The position numbers and the translations under genes were made by a program. This document shows positions 38,626-47,664 of a stretch of DNA of 64,000 nucleotides, in pieces (position 1 is the first letter of the stretch; each line of letters starts with the position of its first letter). The DNA is from Frigoriglobus tundricola (GTDB taxonomy: Bacteria > Planctomycetota > Planctomycetia > Gemmatales > Gemmataceae). The notes below the pieces were generated by a model that was not told the DNA's origin, ran no database searches, and saw only the letters and a program-made list of their open reading frames with translations. The stretch is taken from contig NZ_CP053452.2 in assembly GCF_013128195.2 (NCBI RefSeq), forward strand, positions 8,246,001 through 8,310,000. The letters are read 5' to 3'.

Positions 38626-41600
38626 ATGTCCCGACCCGGTCTCCTCGTCCTCGTTGCGGTGTTCGCACCGCTCGCGGGCGGCGCGGACGAGCCCGCATCG
38701 ACCCCGTTGCGCGCCATCACGACCGAGGGCAAACCGGTCGCCGGCGCGAAGGTGTGGGTGTACTGGCACACCCACACGGCGGAGGAACCGGCCGAGCCCC
38801 CACCACTCGTTGCGGACACCGACGGCAGGGTGAGCGTGCCGGGGAAGAAGGGGGGTCCGATTGGGGTGCCGCAACTCTTCGCGCGCGACTCCGCGGGACG
38901 CATCGGGCAGTCGATGCTCGTTCTCTCCTCGACAGCCGATCCCGAAGAGAGTTCGGAAGCCGCTGTCACCCTCCTGGATACCGCGGAGCGTGCGGGCCGC
39001 GTGACGGCTCCCGATGGGAAGCCAGTCGCCGGCGCCGTGGTCACCCCGACGGCGTATGCCATTCAGGAAGCCCGGACGATGGTCATTGGGCAGTGCTCAC
39101 ATTTCGACCTCCCGCCGTGGGAGCGAAACCGGCTCGCGGCCCGCACCGACGCCGACGGACGGTTCAAGCTCGTCACTCCGGCGCTCGGCTATTCGACTTC
39201 CTACACGGTAACGGCCCAGGGGTTCGGCAAGTCGGATTGGACCGCGCCGACCGGCGTGGCCCTCGATACCAAACTGAGCGTGCCCGGAACCGTTACGGTG
39301 ACGACGACGGGCATTGATCCCGCCCAATTCCGTTGGATCGTGCAGCTCTCCCCGTTGGAAAAGCCGACCGGGGAGCCCGCAGCCCGGCCGTTGCGACACT
39401 TCGGTGCGGTCCTCGACGCGGCGGGCAAGGTGGTCATCGAGGACGTGGTTCCGGGCAGGTACGAACTGACGGTCCCTTCGAACGCGCGGGTGCCCGGCGT
39501 CTTCCAAAAGGGTGAGCCGTTCGAGGTGGTCCCCGGGAAGGGCACCGCCGTGGCGGCAAAGTTCGGACCGGCCGCGCGGGTGACCGGCCGCGTCACGGAC
39601 AAGGAAACGGGCAAGGGGCTCGCCGGCGCCGACGTGTCCGTCAGCGTATCGGACGGGCCGGGCCAGCAACCCAGAGAGTACCTCCAAGTCGAGACGGATC
39701 GGGACGGCCGGTTCACCGCACACGGCCCGGCCGGTTGGTACGCCGTCGAAGTCGGGACCGCGCCGGCCGGGTACAGCCTGTCGCCGCCCGCCGGTGCGCG
39801 TGGCGGGAGCGAGCCGGTGAAGGTCGCTGCCGGTAAGTCCCACGAGTTCCTCGCGCCGCTCGCGCTCCGTAAGAAGGTGACATTCGCCGGACGGGTCCTC
39901 ACCGCCGAGGGGAAGCCGGCTGCGGGCGCGACGGTGCGGTTCGGAAACTCCGAGTACACGAACCGGACCGGATCGTCCGGGCGGGTCGTGGCCGACAGGG
40001 ACGGCCGGTTCGCGGTCGAGAACCTCGACCCGGACGATACGGTCTGGCCACGAGTGCATTTGGGGAAAGCCGCGAACGTGCCAGAGATATTCGAGCTGGA
40101 GAAGACGACGGGACCGGTCACCCTGGAGATCAGTGAGGCGACCGCGGCGCGGTTCACGGGGCGCGTGGTCGATCGGCACGGGAAAGCGGTCGCGGGGGCG
40201 AAGGTCCGACTGAACTGCTGGGTCGGTAACGTTGTGGGTTCGGTCACAACGACGACCACGGACGCGGACGGGCGGTACGCGTTCGCCGGGCTCTGGTCAC
40301 GTGACCGCTACGACGTTTATGTGACCGCCAAGGGGTACGCGGAGGGCACCGCGAAAGAACGGATCGGTGAGGCCGGCGAGGTGCAGGCGTTCGCCGACGT
40401 CCGACTGGTGCGGGCGAATTTGGCGGTCAGCGGAACCGTCGTCGGTCCGGACGGGAAGCCGGTCGCGGGAGTCGAACTGTTCAGCGTGGACGGCCCGAGC
40501 CGCCTCGCCACGGCGTCCGGGGCCGACGGCAGATTCACGCTCACCGGGTTTTACGAAGGCGGAGCCTTCCTGTTCGCGCGGGGGGCCGGGTACCGTCTGG
40601 CCGCCGTGCCGGTGTTCCCCGAGAAGCCGGACCGCGTCACGGTGTCACTCGTCCGGGCGGACGCCCCGCCCGCGCCCGCCGGAGTTTCTGCCGAACACGC
40701 CGCACAACTCGAAGCGCTCGCGCGGCACGTCCTGGCGCTCGTGTGGGACAACCATGAGGCGCTCGGGTCCGGCGGCGCCGCCGTGGAGTTCATGGCCCGA
40801 ATTGATCCGGCGACGGCGAAGAAGTGGCGCGACGAGGAGAAAAAACGAACCGGGGGCAAGACCGACTTCACCCCGCGCATCGACCGTTCGCTCCGTGAGA
40901 AGACGCTGTTCGCGACCGCGCGCGACGACATCGATGAGGCGCTGGCGATCATCGGCGCGTTGAAGGCCGCCGACGGCGCCCGGGAAGCGACGCGGGTCGG
41001 GAAGCGGATGCTGGCGGTGGACCGGGCGAAGGCGCTCCGGCTGGCCGAGGAAGCGGTCGTGAGGGCCCGGCTGTGCGAGCCGCCCGAACAGATCGGGGCG
41101 CTGGCCGAAGCGGGCGATCTGGCCGTGCGGGCCGGCAGCGCCGGCGGAAAGAGGATCATCGCCGAGGCCGGCGAACGGGCCGCGAAACTCACGCCCGATG
41201 AACACGGGCGATACAGCCACGCCATCGGCCTTGCGGCCGCCAACCTCGCCCCGCACGACTGGCCCAAGGCCGAAGCCCTGCTGGCAAAACTCAACGATCC
41301 TTTCGACTACAACCGGTACCTCTCGGCGGCGGTGGACCGAGTCGCCCGCACCGACCCGGACCGGGCCAAGAAACTTCTCGACCACTTCAAACCGGACAAC
41401 TGGAACTACCACACGGAGGCGCGGTTGCGGCTCGCATTTGCGATCGCACCGGACCGGCCGGACGAGGCCGCGAAGCTGTTCCTGAACACGAAGGACCCGG
41501 GCTATCACGTTCTGGGTCTGATCCAACTGGCCGGCCAGTTCAACCTGACGGACAAGACGCGTGCGGTGAAGACGATCGATGCCGCATTCGAGTTGCTCGA

Positions 41601-42108
41601 GCGCGACCCCGCTGCCTTCCACCGCGGGAGCACCATCGGCAAGCGCGAGTACCTGGCGGTCGTCGCCACCGTACGGGCGAAGCAGATCGGTCACCCGGAC
41701 GTGGCCGCTCTGGTGGCCCGGACGCTGGCGATGCGGCCGGTCGGGCGGGACTACAAATGGGCGCCGGACGAGCGGGACGAAGAACGGGTGCATCTCGCGG
41801 CGGTGCTGGCACTCGTTGATCCGGGCGCCGCCCGGCACCTTCTGGCCGGGATCGCGACCCCGAACGAATTCCTGGCTCGAGCACCCGCGCAGTCACGGGA
41901 CTGGCTGTTCGCGCTCGCACTGGCCGATCCGGAACGGGCCAAAGGGCTGGCGGACAAACTGCTCGAGCGGGCCAAGGCCGCGCGCGGCGGGCAGGATGCG
42001 TTGTCCGAAACCGGCCTGGTGGAACTCGGGTCGATACTCACGGCCCACGACCGCTTGCGGGAGCTGGCGATCTATGGCAACATGCCCCGTGAGATCGAGG
42101 ACGATTGA
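38626..42108 (+). CDS. Exported multi-repeat carboxypeptidase-regulatory-like protein, paralogue 1
   Basis: A 1160-residue exported protein. A signal peptide (PGLLVLVAVFAPLAGGADEP) is followed by six or so transthyretin/carboxypeptidase-regulatory-like beta-sandwich units, each opening with a phrase like GRVTAPDGKPVAGAVV or GTVVGPDGKPVAGVEL and a DADGRF turn, over residues about 20-680. From about residue 690 to the end it is alpha-helical, beginning LEALARHVLALVWDNHEAL and FMARIDPATAKKWRDEEKKRTGGK, with repeats of the kind ADPERAKGLADKLL that suggest a TPR/HEAT-like solenoid. The start at 38626 follows CGAGG. It is a tandem paralogue of the next gene, 39 bases on. Function unknown. Confidence 0.8.
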   Translation: MSRPGLLVLVAVFAPLAGGADEPASTPLRAITTEGKPVAGAKVWVYWHTHTAEEPAEPPPLVADTDGRVSVPGKKGGPIGVPQLFARDSAGRIGQSMLVLSSTADPEESSEAAVTLLDTAERAGRVTAPDGKPVAGAVVTPTAYAIQEARTMVIGQCSHFDLPPWERNRLAARTDADGRFKLVTPALGYSTSYTVTAQGFGKSDWTAPTGVALDTKLSVPGTVTVTTTGIDPAQFRWIVQLSPLEKPTGEPAARPLRHFGAVLDAAGKVVIEDVVPGRYELTVPSNARVPGVFQKGEPFEVVPGKGTAVAAKFGPAARVTGRVTDKETGKGLAGADVSVSVSDGPGQQPREYLQVETDRDGRFTAHGPAGWYAVEVGTAPAGYSLSPPAGARGGSEPVKVAAGKSHEFLAPLALRKKVTFAGRVLTAEGKPAAGATVRFGNSEYTNRTGSSGRVVADRDGRFAVENLDPDDTVWPRVHLGKAANVPEIFELEKTTGPVTLEISEATAARFTGRVVDRHGKAVAGAKVRLNCWVGNVVGSVTTTTTDADGRYAFAGLWSRDRYDVYVTAKGYAEGTAKERIGEAGEVQAFADVRLVRANLAVSGTVVGPDGKPVAGVELFSVDGPSRLATASGADGRFTLTGFYEGGAFLFARGAGYRLAAVPVFPEKPDRVTVSLVRADAPPAPAGVSAEHAAQLEALARHVLALVWDNHEALGSGGAAVEFMARIDPATAKKWRDEEKKRTGGKTDFTPRIDRSLREKTLFATARDDIDEALAIIGALKAADGAREATRVGKRMLAVDRAKALRLAEEAVVRARLCEPPEQIGALAEAGDLAVRAGSAGGKRIIAEAGERAAKLTPDEHGRYSHAIGLAAANLAPHDWPKAEALLAKLNDPFDYNRYLSAAVDRVARTDPDRAKKLLDHFKPDNWNYHTEARLRLAFAIAPDRPDEAAKLFLNTKDPGYHVLGLIQLAGQFNLTDKTRAVKTIDAAFELLERDPAAFHRGSTIGKREYLAVVATVRAKQIGHPDVAALVARTLAMRPVGRDYKWAPDERDEERVHLAAVLALVDPGAARHLLAGIATPNEFLARAPAQSRDWLFALALADPERAKGLADKLLERAKAARGGQDALSETGLVELGSILTAHDRLRELAIYGNMPREIEDD

Positions 42109-42147
42109 GCGCGGCTCGGCCGCACCAAGCAACATGGAGTTCCGGAC

Positions 42148-45100
42148 ATGAAGTCCTTCGCGTTGGGCGGGTTCCTGTTCGCCGGAGTCCTGACCACAGT
42201 TGCGGCCGCCCCGCCGGTGGAATGGACGTACCCCGTTACGTACAAGGGGAAGCCCGTCGTCGGGGCGAAGGTCGGATTCGTGTCGGTCGATTTCGATGCC
42301 CCGTTGGGTTCGAAGGCAGAGACTTCGCTATTTGCCACGTCGGATGACAAGGGCGAAACGCGGGTAAAGAGCACGTCCGGGTCTGACAGGTATGCTCGCG
42401 TTCACGCGCGCGACAAGGACGGCCGCGGCGGCTACGGCGTGGTCTTCTCGCGCGGTCGGTCCCCGGACACCCTCGAACTCTCCGACAACTGCGAACGGAC
42501 CGGCCGCGTACTCGATGTGACCGGGAAGCCGGTGCCCGGCCTCAAACTCAAACCGGTCTGTCTCGGCCCGGAGTCGGTGTCGGCCACCGGTGGGAGGATT
42601 CACAGCTACCCCGACACGCCCGACTGGTTCTGGGCCGAGTTCCCTCCGAAACTCGCTGCCGATGGTTCGTTCACCCTGACCGGTGTACCGGTGGGTCAGT
42701 CGGTGGCCGTGCGGTACGAGGCGCCGGGTTTCGGCGCGGGCCGGTTCTGGGTGCTTCCGGGCACGCCGACCACGGTCACGCTCGGCAAAAGTGGCGCGAT
42801 TCGGCTCACCTTCACTGGACCCGCGGGCTCGAAACCCGATGGCATTCGTATCACCGCGAACCGAACGGTGACGGCGGACCTGCTCGAAGCCACTGCGGAC
42901 ACCGAGGTCAAGGAGGGAACGACCGCCACCTTCGTCGCGCTGCCGCCCGGCGAGTACCGGCTCTCCTTCCCCTACCGCGGTGCCGACTTCTTCCCAAAAG
43001 CCGTCGCTCCGGTGGTCGTGAAGTCCGGCGAAACCGCCGAGGTGGCCGTCGATCTCGAACCCGCCGCGAAGATCACAGCGCGTCTGGTCGATCCGGACGG
43101 AAAGGGCGTGGCCGGGGCGAAACTCTCCCTCGGAGTGACGCGCGGCTCGGGGGACCATGTCTCGCTCCCTTCAGCAAAGGCCGACAGCGACGGAAAGATC
43201 GCGCTCCGCGTGCCGGCCGGGATGGTGCAAGCGACCCCGCAGTCGGTCGAGGGGTACGCCGTGCGAAAGTTCAGCAGCAACACGTTCAACCAGTCCTCGA
43301 CGGAGCCCGTTTCGGTCGCGGCGGGGAAGTCGCACGACTTCGGCGCGTTCGTGTTGTTGAAAACGATCGAACTGAGCGGCGTGGTCGTGGGTGACGACGA
43401 AAAGCCGCTGGCGGGGGCGGACGTGTCCGTCGGCTACAGCGGCTCGAACTTCGGCTCGGTTCCGAGAAAAACCGATGCCGAGGGGCGGTTCGTGGTTCGC
43501 GGGCTGAACCCCGAAGGCGGCGTGGTGGGTCTGACCGCCCGCAAGGGCGCCGCCATCACCGCGGCGCCGCTGGGAGTCGATCCGGGCAAGCCGGACGGCG
43601 AGATCCGGCTCATCGTCTCGCCCAAGCACGCGGCCCGGCTCCGCATTCGCACGGTGGACCGCGCGGGCAAGCCGGTTCCCGGAACCGGTATCGAACTCAT
43701 GCACTCGGTCAGCTATCTCGCACTCAGCGGCGCGGCCGCTGGTTTCGGCACCGGCGGACGGGCCGGACTGACCGACGCCGAGGGGCGCTTCACATCGGAC
43801 GTGCTGCAACCCGGCGATAACTACACCGTCACCGTATCCGCACCGGGGTACCGGAGCGTTACGACCGCCGAGTGGGTCGCGAAGCCGGGCGAAACGCACG
43901 ACTTCGGCGCCGTGGTGCTGATCCGCTCCGACCTCGCCGTTCGCGGCACGGTGACCGATCGCGCCGGCAAACCGGTGGCCGGCGCGATCGTGTTCGATAA
44001 GGGCGACGGCCCGAAGCCGACAGAAACAAGGACGGACGCCACCGGCCAGTTCACCCTGGGCGGCCTGTATGAGGAGAGTGCGTTCGTCTCCGTTCGGGCG
44101 GACGGGTTCCGGTTGGCGTCCGTGCCCGCCGAACCGGGCGGCGCGCCCGTAACCGTTGCACTCCGTCGGCCGACCGACCCGCCGGCCCCGCCGCCGGTGG
44201 TCTCGGCCGCACAGAAAGCGGCGACCGAGAAGCTCGCCCGCCACGTCCTCGGGGCGATGTGGGAGAACCGCGTCGCCGCGAACGACGACGGCAAGTCGAC
44301 GCTGCGGGCGATGGCCCGGCTCGACCCGGCGACCGCGCGGAAGTGGCGCGACGAGGAGAAGACCCGCACCGGCGGCAAGTCGGACCTCACGGGCGAACTC
44401 GAAGCCGCGGTGCGCGACCGCGATTGGCTCAAGATCGCGAAAGAGGACGCGGACGAGGCCGTCGCACTGCTAAAGCCGCTGACCAAACACGAGGGGTTCC
44501 GGGCCGTGTGCGAACTCGCCGGTCAGTTGCTGCCGGACGCACCGGACAACGCGCTGCGGGTGGCCGAGGAGGCGGTGGCCCGCGCCCGCGGGATGGACGA
44601 AGCGGACCGGGCCTGGACACTGGCCCAGGCCGGCGAACTGGTGTTTCGCGCGGGCAAGCCGGACGCGGGCCGGAAGCTGATCGAGGAGGCGGTGAAGCGG
44701 GTCGAGCCGCTCGGGGGCGGGGACCGAAACGCGTTCCTGCGTGGGACGGTGGCGTGTCGCGTGGCGCTCTACGATCCGGCGGCGTGCCGCAAACTGATCG
44801 ACCCCATCAAAGGGGCGAGCGAGTTCAACCGCCATCTCGCGCAGGCGTGTGCGCGCGTGGCGGAACACGATCTCGCGACCGCGAAGAAATGGTTCGCCGA
44901 GTTCCGACCGGACAATTCGTTCTCCAGGCACATCGCCCGCCAGCACGCCGCGTACCGCCTTGTGAGTGCGAAGCCGGACGAGGCGGTGGAGATCGCGCGC
45001 GGCATCGAGGACCCGACGGTCCGCGCCTGCACGCTCGCGGGCGTCGCGGTCCGGCTCAGGGACCGCACGCGTGCGGCGAAGTTACTGGGGACCGTCATCG

Positions 45101-45585
45101 ACGACATCACGGCCGACCCCACCGGCTACTACAATGGCGGGGGCGCCGGCACGGCGGCGGTCGTCCTGTTCCGGGCCAAGCAGTTCGGCCACCCGGACCT
45201 CGCCGGGCTCCGCGACAAGGTGCTCGCCGCGCGGACCCCGCTCGAGGCCCGGTACGGGCCGCGGCCCGGTGACACGTTCGTTCTGACCCTGGCTCTCACC
45301 GACCCGGACACCGCCCGCACGATTCTGGCCCGGGTGCTGCCCGACCCCGAGCGCCCGAACCTCGACGGGCTCCAGCGGCGCGAAGCGCTCGTCGCACTGG
45401 TGCTGTGCGACCCGGCCGGGGCGAAAACGGCTGCGGACGCGGTTCTGGCGCGTGCGCTTGAGACCAAAAAGGGGTACAGTTATACCGGTCTCGATACGCT
45501 CGTAGCGATCCTGAGCCGGCCCGATCGGTTCGCGGAGACCGCGCTGGAGTCGGTCCACATGATCGTGGACTTCACGGAGGAGTGA
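42148..45585 (+). CDS. Exported multi-repeat carboxypeptidase-regulatory-like protein, paralogue 2
   Basis: A 1145-residue paralogue of the preceding gene. A signal peptide (FALGGFLFAGVLTTVAAAP) leads to the same kind of beta-sandwich units (GRVLDVTGKPVPGLKL, ARLVDPDGKGVAGAKL, GVVVGDDEKPLAGADV, GTVTDRAGKPVAGAIV). The helical C-terminal part, from about residue 685, opens LARHVLGAMWENRVAA..LRAMARLDPATARKWRDEEKTRTGGK, matching paralogue 1 closely at this junction, and it is also rich in repeats such as VALYDPAACRKLID. GGAG eight bases before ATG 42148 supports the start. Its stop overlaps the next start as GTGA. The conserved junction suggests the helical part is the functional core. Confidence 0.8.
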   Translation: MKSFALGGFLFAGVLTTVAAAPPVEWTYPVTYKGKPVVGAKVGFVSVDFDAPLGSKAETSLFATSDDKGETRVKSTSGSDRYARVHARDKDGRGGYGVVFSRGRSPDTLELSDNCERTGRVLDVTGKPVPGLKLKPVCLGPESVSATGGRIHSYPDTPDWFWAEFPPKLAADGSFTLTGVPVGQSVAVRYEAPGFGAGRFWVLPGTPTTVTLGKSGAIRLTFTGPAGSKPDGIRITANRTVTADLLEATADTEVKEGTTATFVALPPGEYRLSFPYRGADFFPKAVAPVVVKSGETAEVAVDLEPAAKITARLVDPDGKGVAGAKLSLGVTRGSGDHVSLPSAKADSDGKIALRVPAGMVQATPQSVEGYAVRKFSSNTFNQSSTEPVSVAAGKSHDFGAFVLLKTIELSGVVVGDDEKPLAGADVSVGYSGSNFGSVPRKTDAEGRFVVRGLNPEGGVVGLTARKGAAITAAPLGVDPGKPDGEIRLIVSPKHAARLRIRTVDRAGKPVPGTGIELMHSVSYLALSGAAAGFGTGGRAGLTDAEGRFTSDVLQPGDNYTVTVSAPGYRSVTTAEWVAKPGETHDFGAVVLIRSDLAVRGTVTDRAGKPVAGAIVFDKGDGPKPTETRTDATGQFTLGGLYEESAFVSVRADGFRLASVPAEPGGAPVTVALRRPTDPPAPPPVVSAAQKAATEKLARHVLGAMWENRVAANDDGKSTLRAMARLDPATARKWRDEEKTRTGGKSDLTGELEAAVRDRDWLKIAKEDADEAVALLKPLTKHEGFRAVCELAGQLLPDAPDNALRVAEEAVARARGMDEADRAWTLAQAGELVFRAGKPDAGRKLIEEAVKRVEPLGGGDRNAFLRGTVACRVALYDPAACRKLIDPIKGASEFNRHLAQACARVAEHDLATAKKWFAEFRPDNSFSRHIARQHAAYRLVSAKPDEAVEIARGIEDPTVRACTLAGVAVRLRDRTRAAKLLGTVIDDITADPTGYYNGGGAGTAAVVLFRAKQFGHPDLAGLRDKVLAARTPLEARYGPRPGDTFVLTLALTDPDTARTILARVLPDPERPNLDGLQRREALVALVLCDPAGAKTAADAVLARALETKKGYSYTGLDTLVAILSRPDRFAETALESVHMIVDFTEE

Positions 45586-46748
45586 ATCCGTTGTTGCTCA
45601 TACTACTGGCCGCCGCGCTCGCCGCACCGCCGGACCCGGCCGCGTGGAAGTTCGTGGACGAAACGACGTTCGCCGGGCGCTCGGTGCTCACCTTCCGCAC
45701 GGTCGAACTGGCCGACGCACCGACGCGCCCGCTCCACGCCGCCGACAAGCCGCCCGCCGGGGCGAAGTTCGGTTCGGCGGGGCTCGGTCCCGGCGGGCGC
45801 CAGCGCCTCGGTGTCGTCTGGCACGCCGGCACGAGCACCCTTTGGTTCGACGCCGACGGGGACGGCCGGTTCGCCCCGGCCGAGCGCCACACGCTCGCCG
45901 AGAAGCCGATTGAAACGAAAGTCGCGATTTCGTTCGGCGACGCCGGAACGCAGACCCGCACGGTCCTGATCCGCAAGCGGGGCGAGGGGGTGGCGTGGGC
46001 CGTCCGCGGCTACACGGTCGGCACGGTGACGGTCGGCGGCAAGCCGGTCGCGGCGGCGCTCACCGATGGCGACGGCGACGGGTGCTTCGACAGTCCCGGC
46101 GCGGACCGCGTGTGGCTCGATTGGGACGGCGACGGCAAATTCGATCCGCTGACGGAACAGTTCCCGCTGGGGAACGCGATCAGCGCGGGGGGCACCGCGC
46201 TCCTCGTCCGCCCGCGGCCCGACGGGCTGGGCGCGCGGGTGCGGGAGCGGCCGAGCGAGACGGGCACGCTCCGCGTGTTGGTCCCGCGGCTCCCGAAGTC
46301 CGAGGTGGTCGAACTGAGCGCGAACTACGTCAGCGAGTTCGGGGAACTCGTTGTCGTCAGGGCCGAGGACAAGCCGCAAAAGCTCCCGACCGGGAAGTAC
46401 CGGGTGGACTCGGTTCAACTCGCGCTCTCGGACGTGGACGGCAAGGTGTGGCGCTACACGTTTTCGTCCGGCGCTCGCACGCACGACGTCGAAATCAGCA
46501 AGGGCAAGGAAACGGTTCACCGGCTTCTGGGCGACCCGAAGGTCACCGTTTCCTTCGACGCGGGCACCGGAGTTGCGGCCGGCGAATCGTTCGTCGTGCA
46601 GGCGGACGTCGTCGCGAGTGGGCTGTACCTGACGAAGTGCGAGGTCGCGACGAAGTTCTCGGAGTACGGCCGCGAAGTGTGCGCCGAGATCAAGTTGACC
46701 GAGCCGGGCAGCGTGACGCTCGACCGGTGCGAGAGCGGGTTCCACTGA
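45582..46748 (+). CDS. Exported hypothetical with DxDGDG repeats, coupled to upstream gene
   Basis: A 388-residue protein that I do not recognise as a family. GTG 45582 overlaps the upstream stop (GTGA) and has GGAGGA just before it. A short signal peptide (LLLILLAAALAAP) is followed by calcium-loop-like acidic turns: WFDADGDGRFAPAE, TDGDGDGCFDSPGAD, WLDWDGDGKFDPLTEQ. The rest is beta-rich (KVTVSFDAGTGVAAGESFVVQADVV). It may bind calcium or carry a dockerin/EF-hand-like loop. Tight coupling to the two paralogues points to one envelope function. The frame stays open for 46 codons beyond the TGA (see the remnant at 46788). Confidence 0.72.
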   Translation: MNPLLLILLAAALAAPPDPAAWKFVDETTFAGRSVLTFRTVELADAPTRPLHAADKPPAGAKFGSAGLGPGGRQRLGVVWHAGTSTLWFDADGDGRFAPAERHTLAEKPIETKVAISFGDAGTQTRTVLIRKRGEGVAWAVRGYTVGTVTVGGKPVAAALTDGDGDGCFDSPGADRVWLDWDGDGKFDPLTEQFPLGNAISAGGTALLVRPRPDGLGARVRERPSETGTLRVLVPRLPKSEVVELSANYVSEFGELVVVRAEDKPQKLPTGKYRVDSVQLALSDVDGKVWRYTFSSGARTHDVEISKGKETVHRLLGDPKVTVSFDAGTGVAAGESFVVQADVVASGLYLTKCEVATKFSEYGREVCAEIKLTEPGSVTLDRCESGFH

Positions 46749-47664
46749 GGCCGCTTGTGCCCGCACTCGGTCCGAGTGCCTCTCGCGGTGAAGGTGGACG
46801 GGTTGGAAGTTCAGGTCGTGTTACCGAGCGGGCCGCTGGCCGGCGAGATCACCGGCACCAAGGACCTGCTCGTCAAGCCGCGGAAGTGACTTCCCGTTTC
46901 TTGCCGCGTGATCGTGCCCGTGCGGGCGGGTCATGCGGCCGTCAAGGACCTCGCCCGCGCGGGCGCGTTGGGTGCGGTGTCATTGCTGGATGGTGGGTCC
47001 CGATTTCGGCCCGAAGTGCACTGGTGATCGGCACGGTGCCGTGCCGGCGGTTCACCCCGTTCTCGGTTTCAACACCGCACCACCAACCTCTCTCCACATC
47101 GCCATTGAGAAGGCGCCGAAAAAAGTTTGTAAAGCCAGTTTTCGGTCGCATCGCCACTCCCCGGGTCGTCGAATCTCCTTTCGGGGGATGCCATCGCGAG
47201 TATCACTCGCTTGTTATTTAATGATAATTAAGATTTTTAAATTGCTTCGGAAGAGCGGGTGAAGAATGTTCCCGCCGCCGGCGGCGGTCTCAACAATTGC
47301 AAATGTCCGTAAACACGGGATTTCAGAGGAGATACGTCGCTACGGATTGTTCCGGCCGTGACGATTGTACCGCCACAGAGACATCCGTTCTGAGCCCAAC
47401 AGTTTGGAACTGCGCGAATTTATGGCATATAATAAATCGCGTAAGTTACCCAACTTCCTTTGTTGCCGCGTTGCCGTTTCATCGGTACCCGGCACCAGTT
47501 CCGTTAGTGCGGGTCGGCCTTCCGGCCCGGGCTCATGTGGCTATAGTACCGCCCCGCCGCGTTCGATGGTGCGTCGCGCCTGAGCAGATGCTGTGACGCG
47601 ACGGCATTCCGGAACGGATTCACACCAGCAGAAACACTCAGTTCCCCAGGCCGAGCACCTATTG
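46749..47664. other. 916-base intergenic region
   Basis: No complete gene is visible. 46788-46889 holds an in-frame coding-like remnant; about 47210-47240 and 47420-47440 are AT-rich islands. The promoter of the aminotransferase fusion is probably in the second half. Confidence 0.5.
46788..46889 (+). pseudogene. Possible C-terminal gene remnant
   Basis: A 33-codon stretch (VKVDGLEVQVVLPSGPLAGE..., ending KPRK and TGA) that reads like a real beta-rich C-terminus. It is in the same frame as the preceding gene, separated from it by that gene's TGA and 13 codons. It could be the debris of a duplicated or deleted neighbour. Confidence 0.3.
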
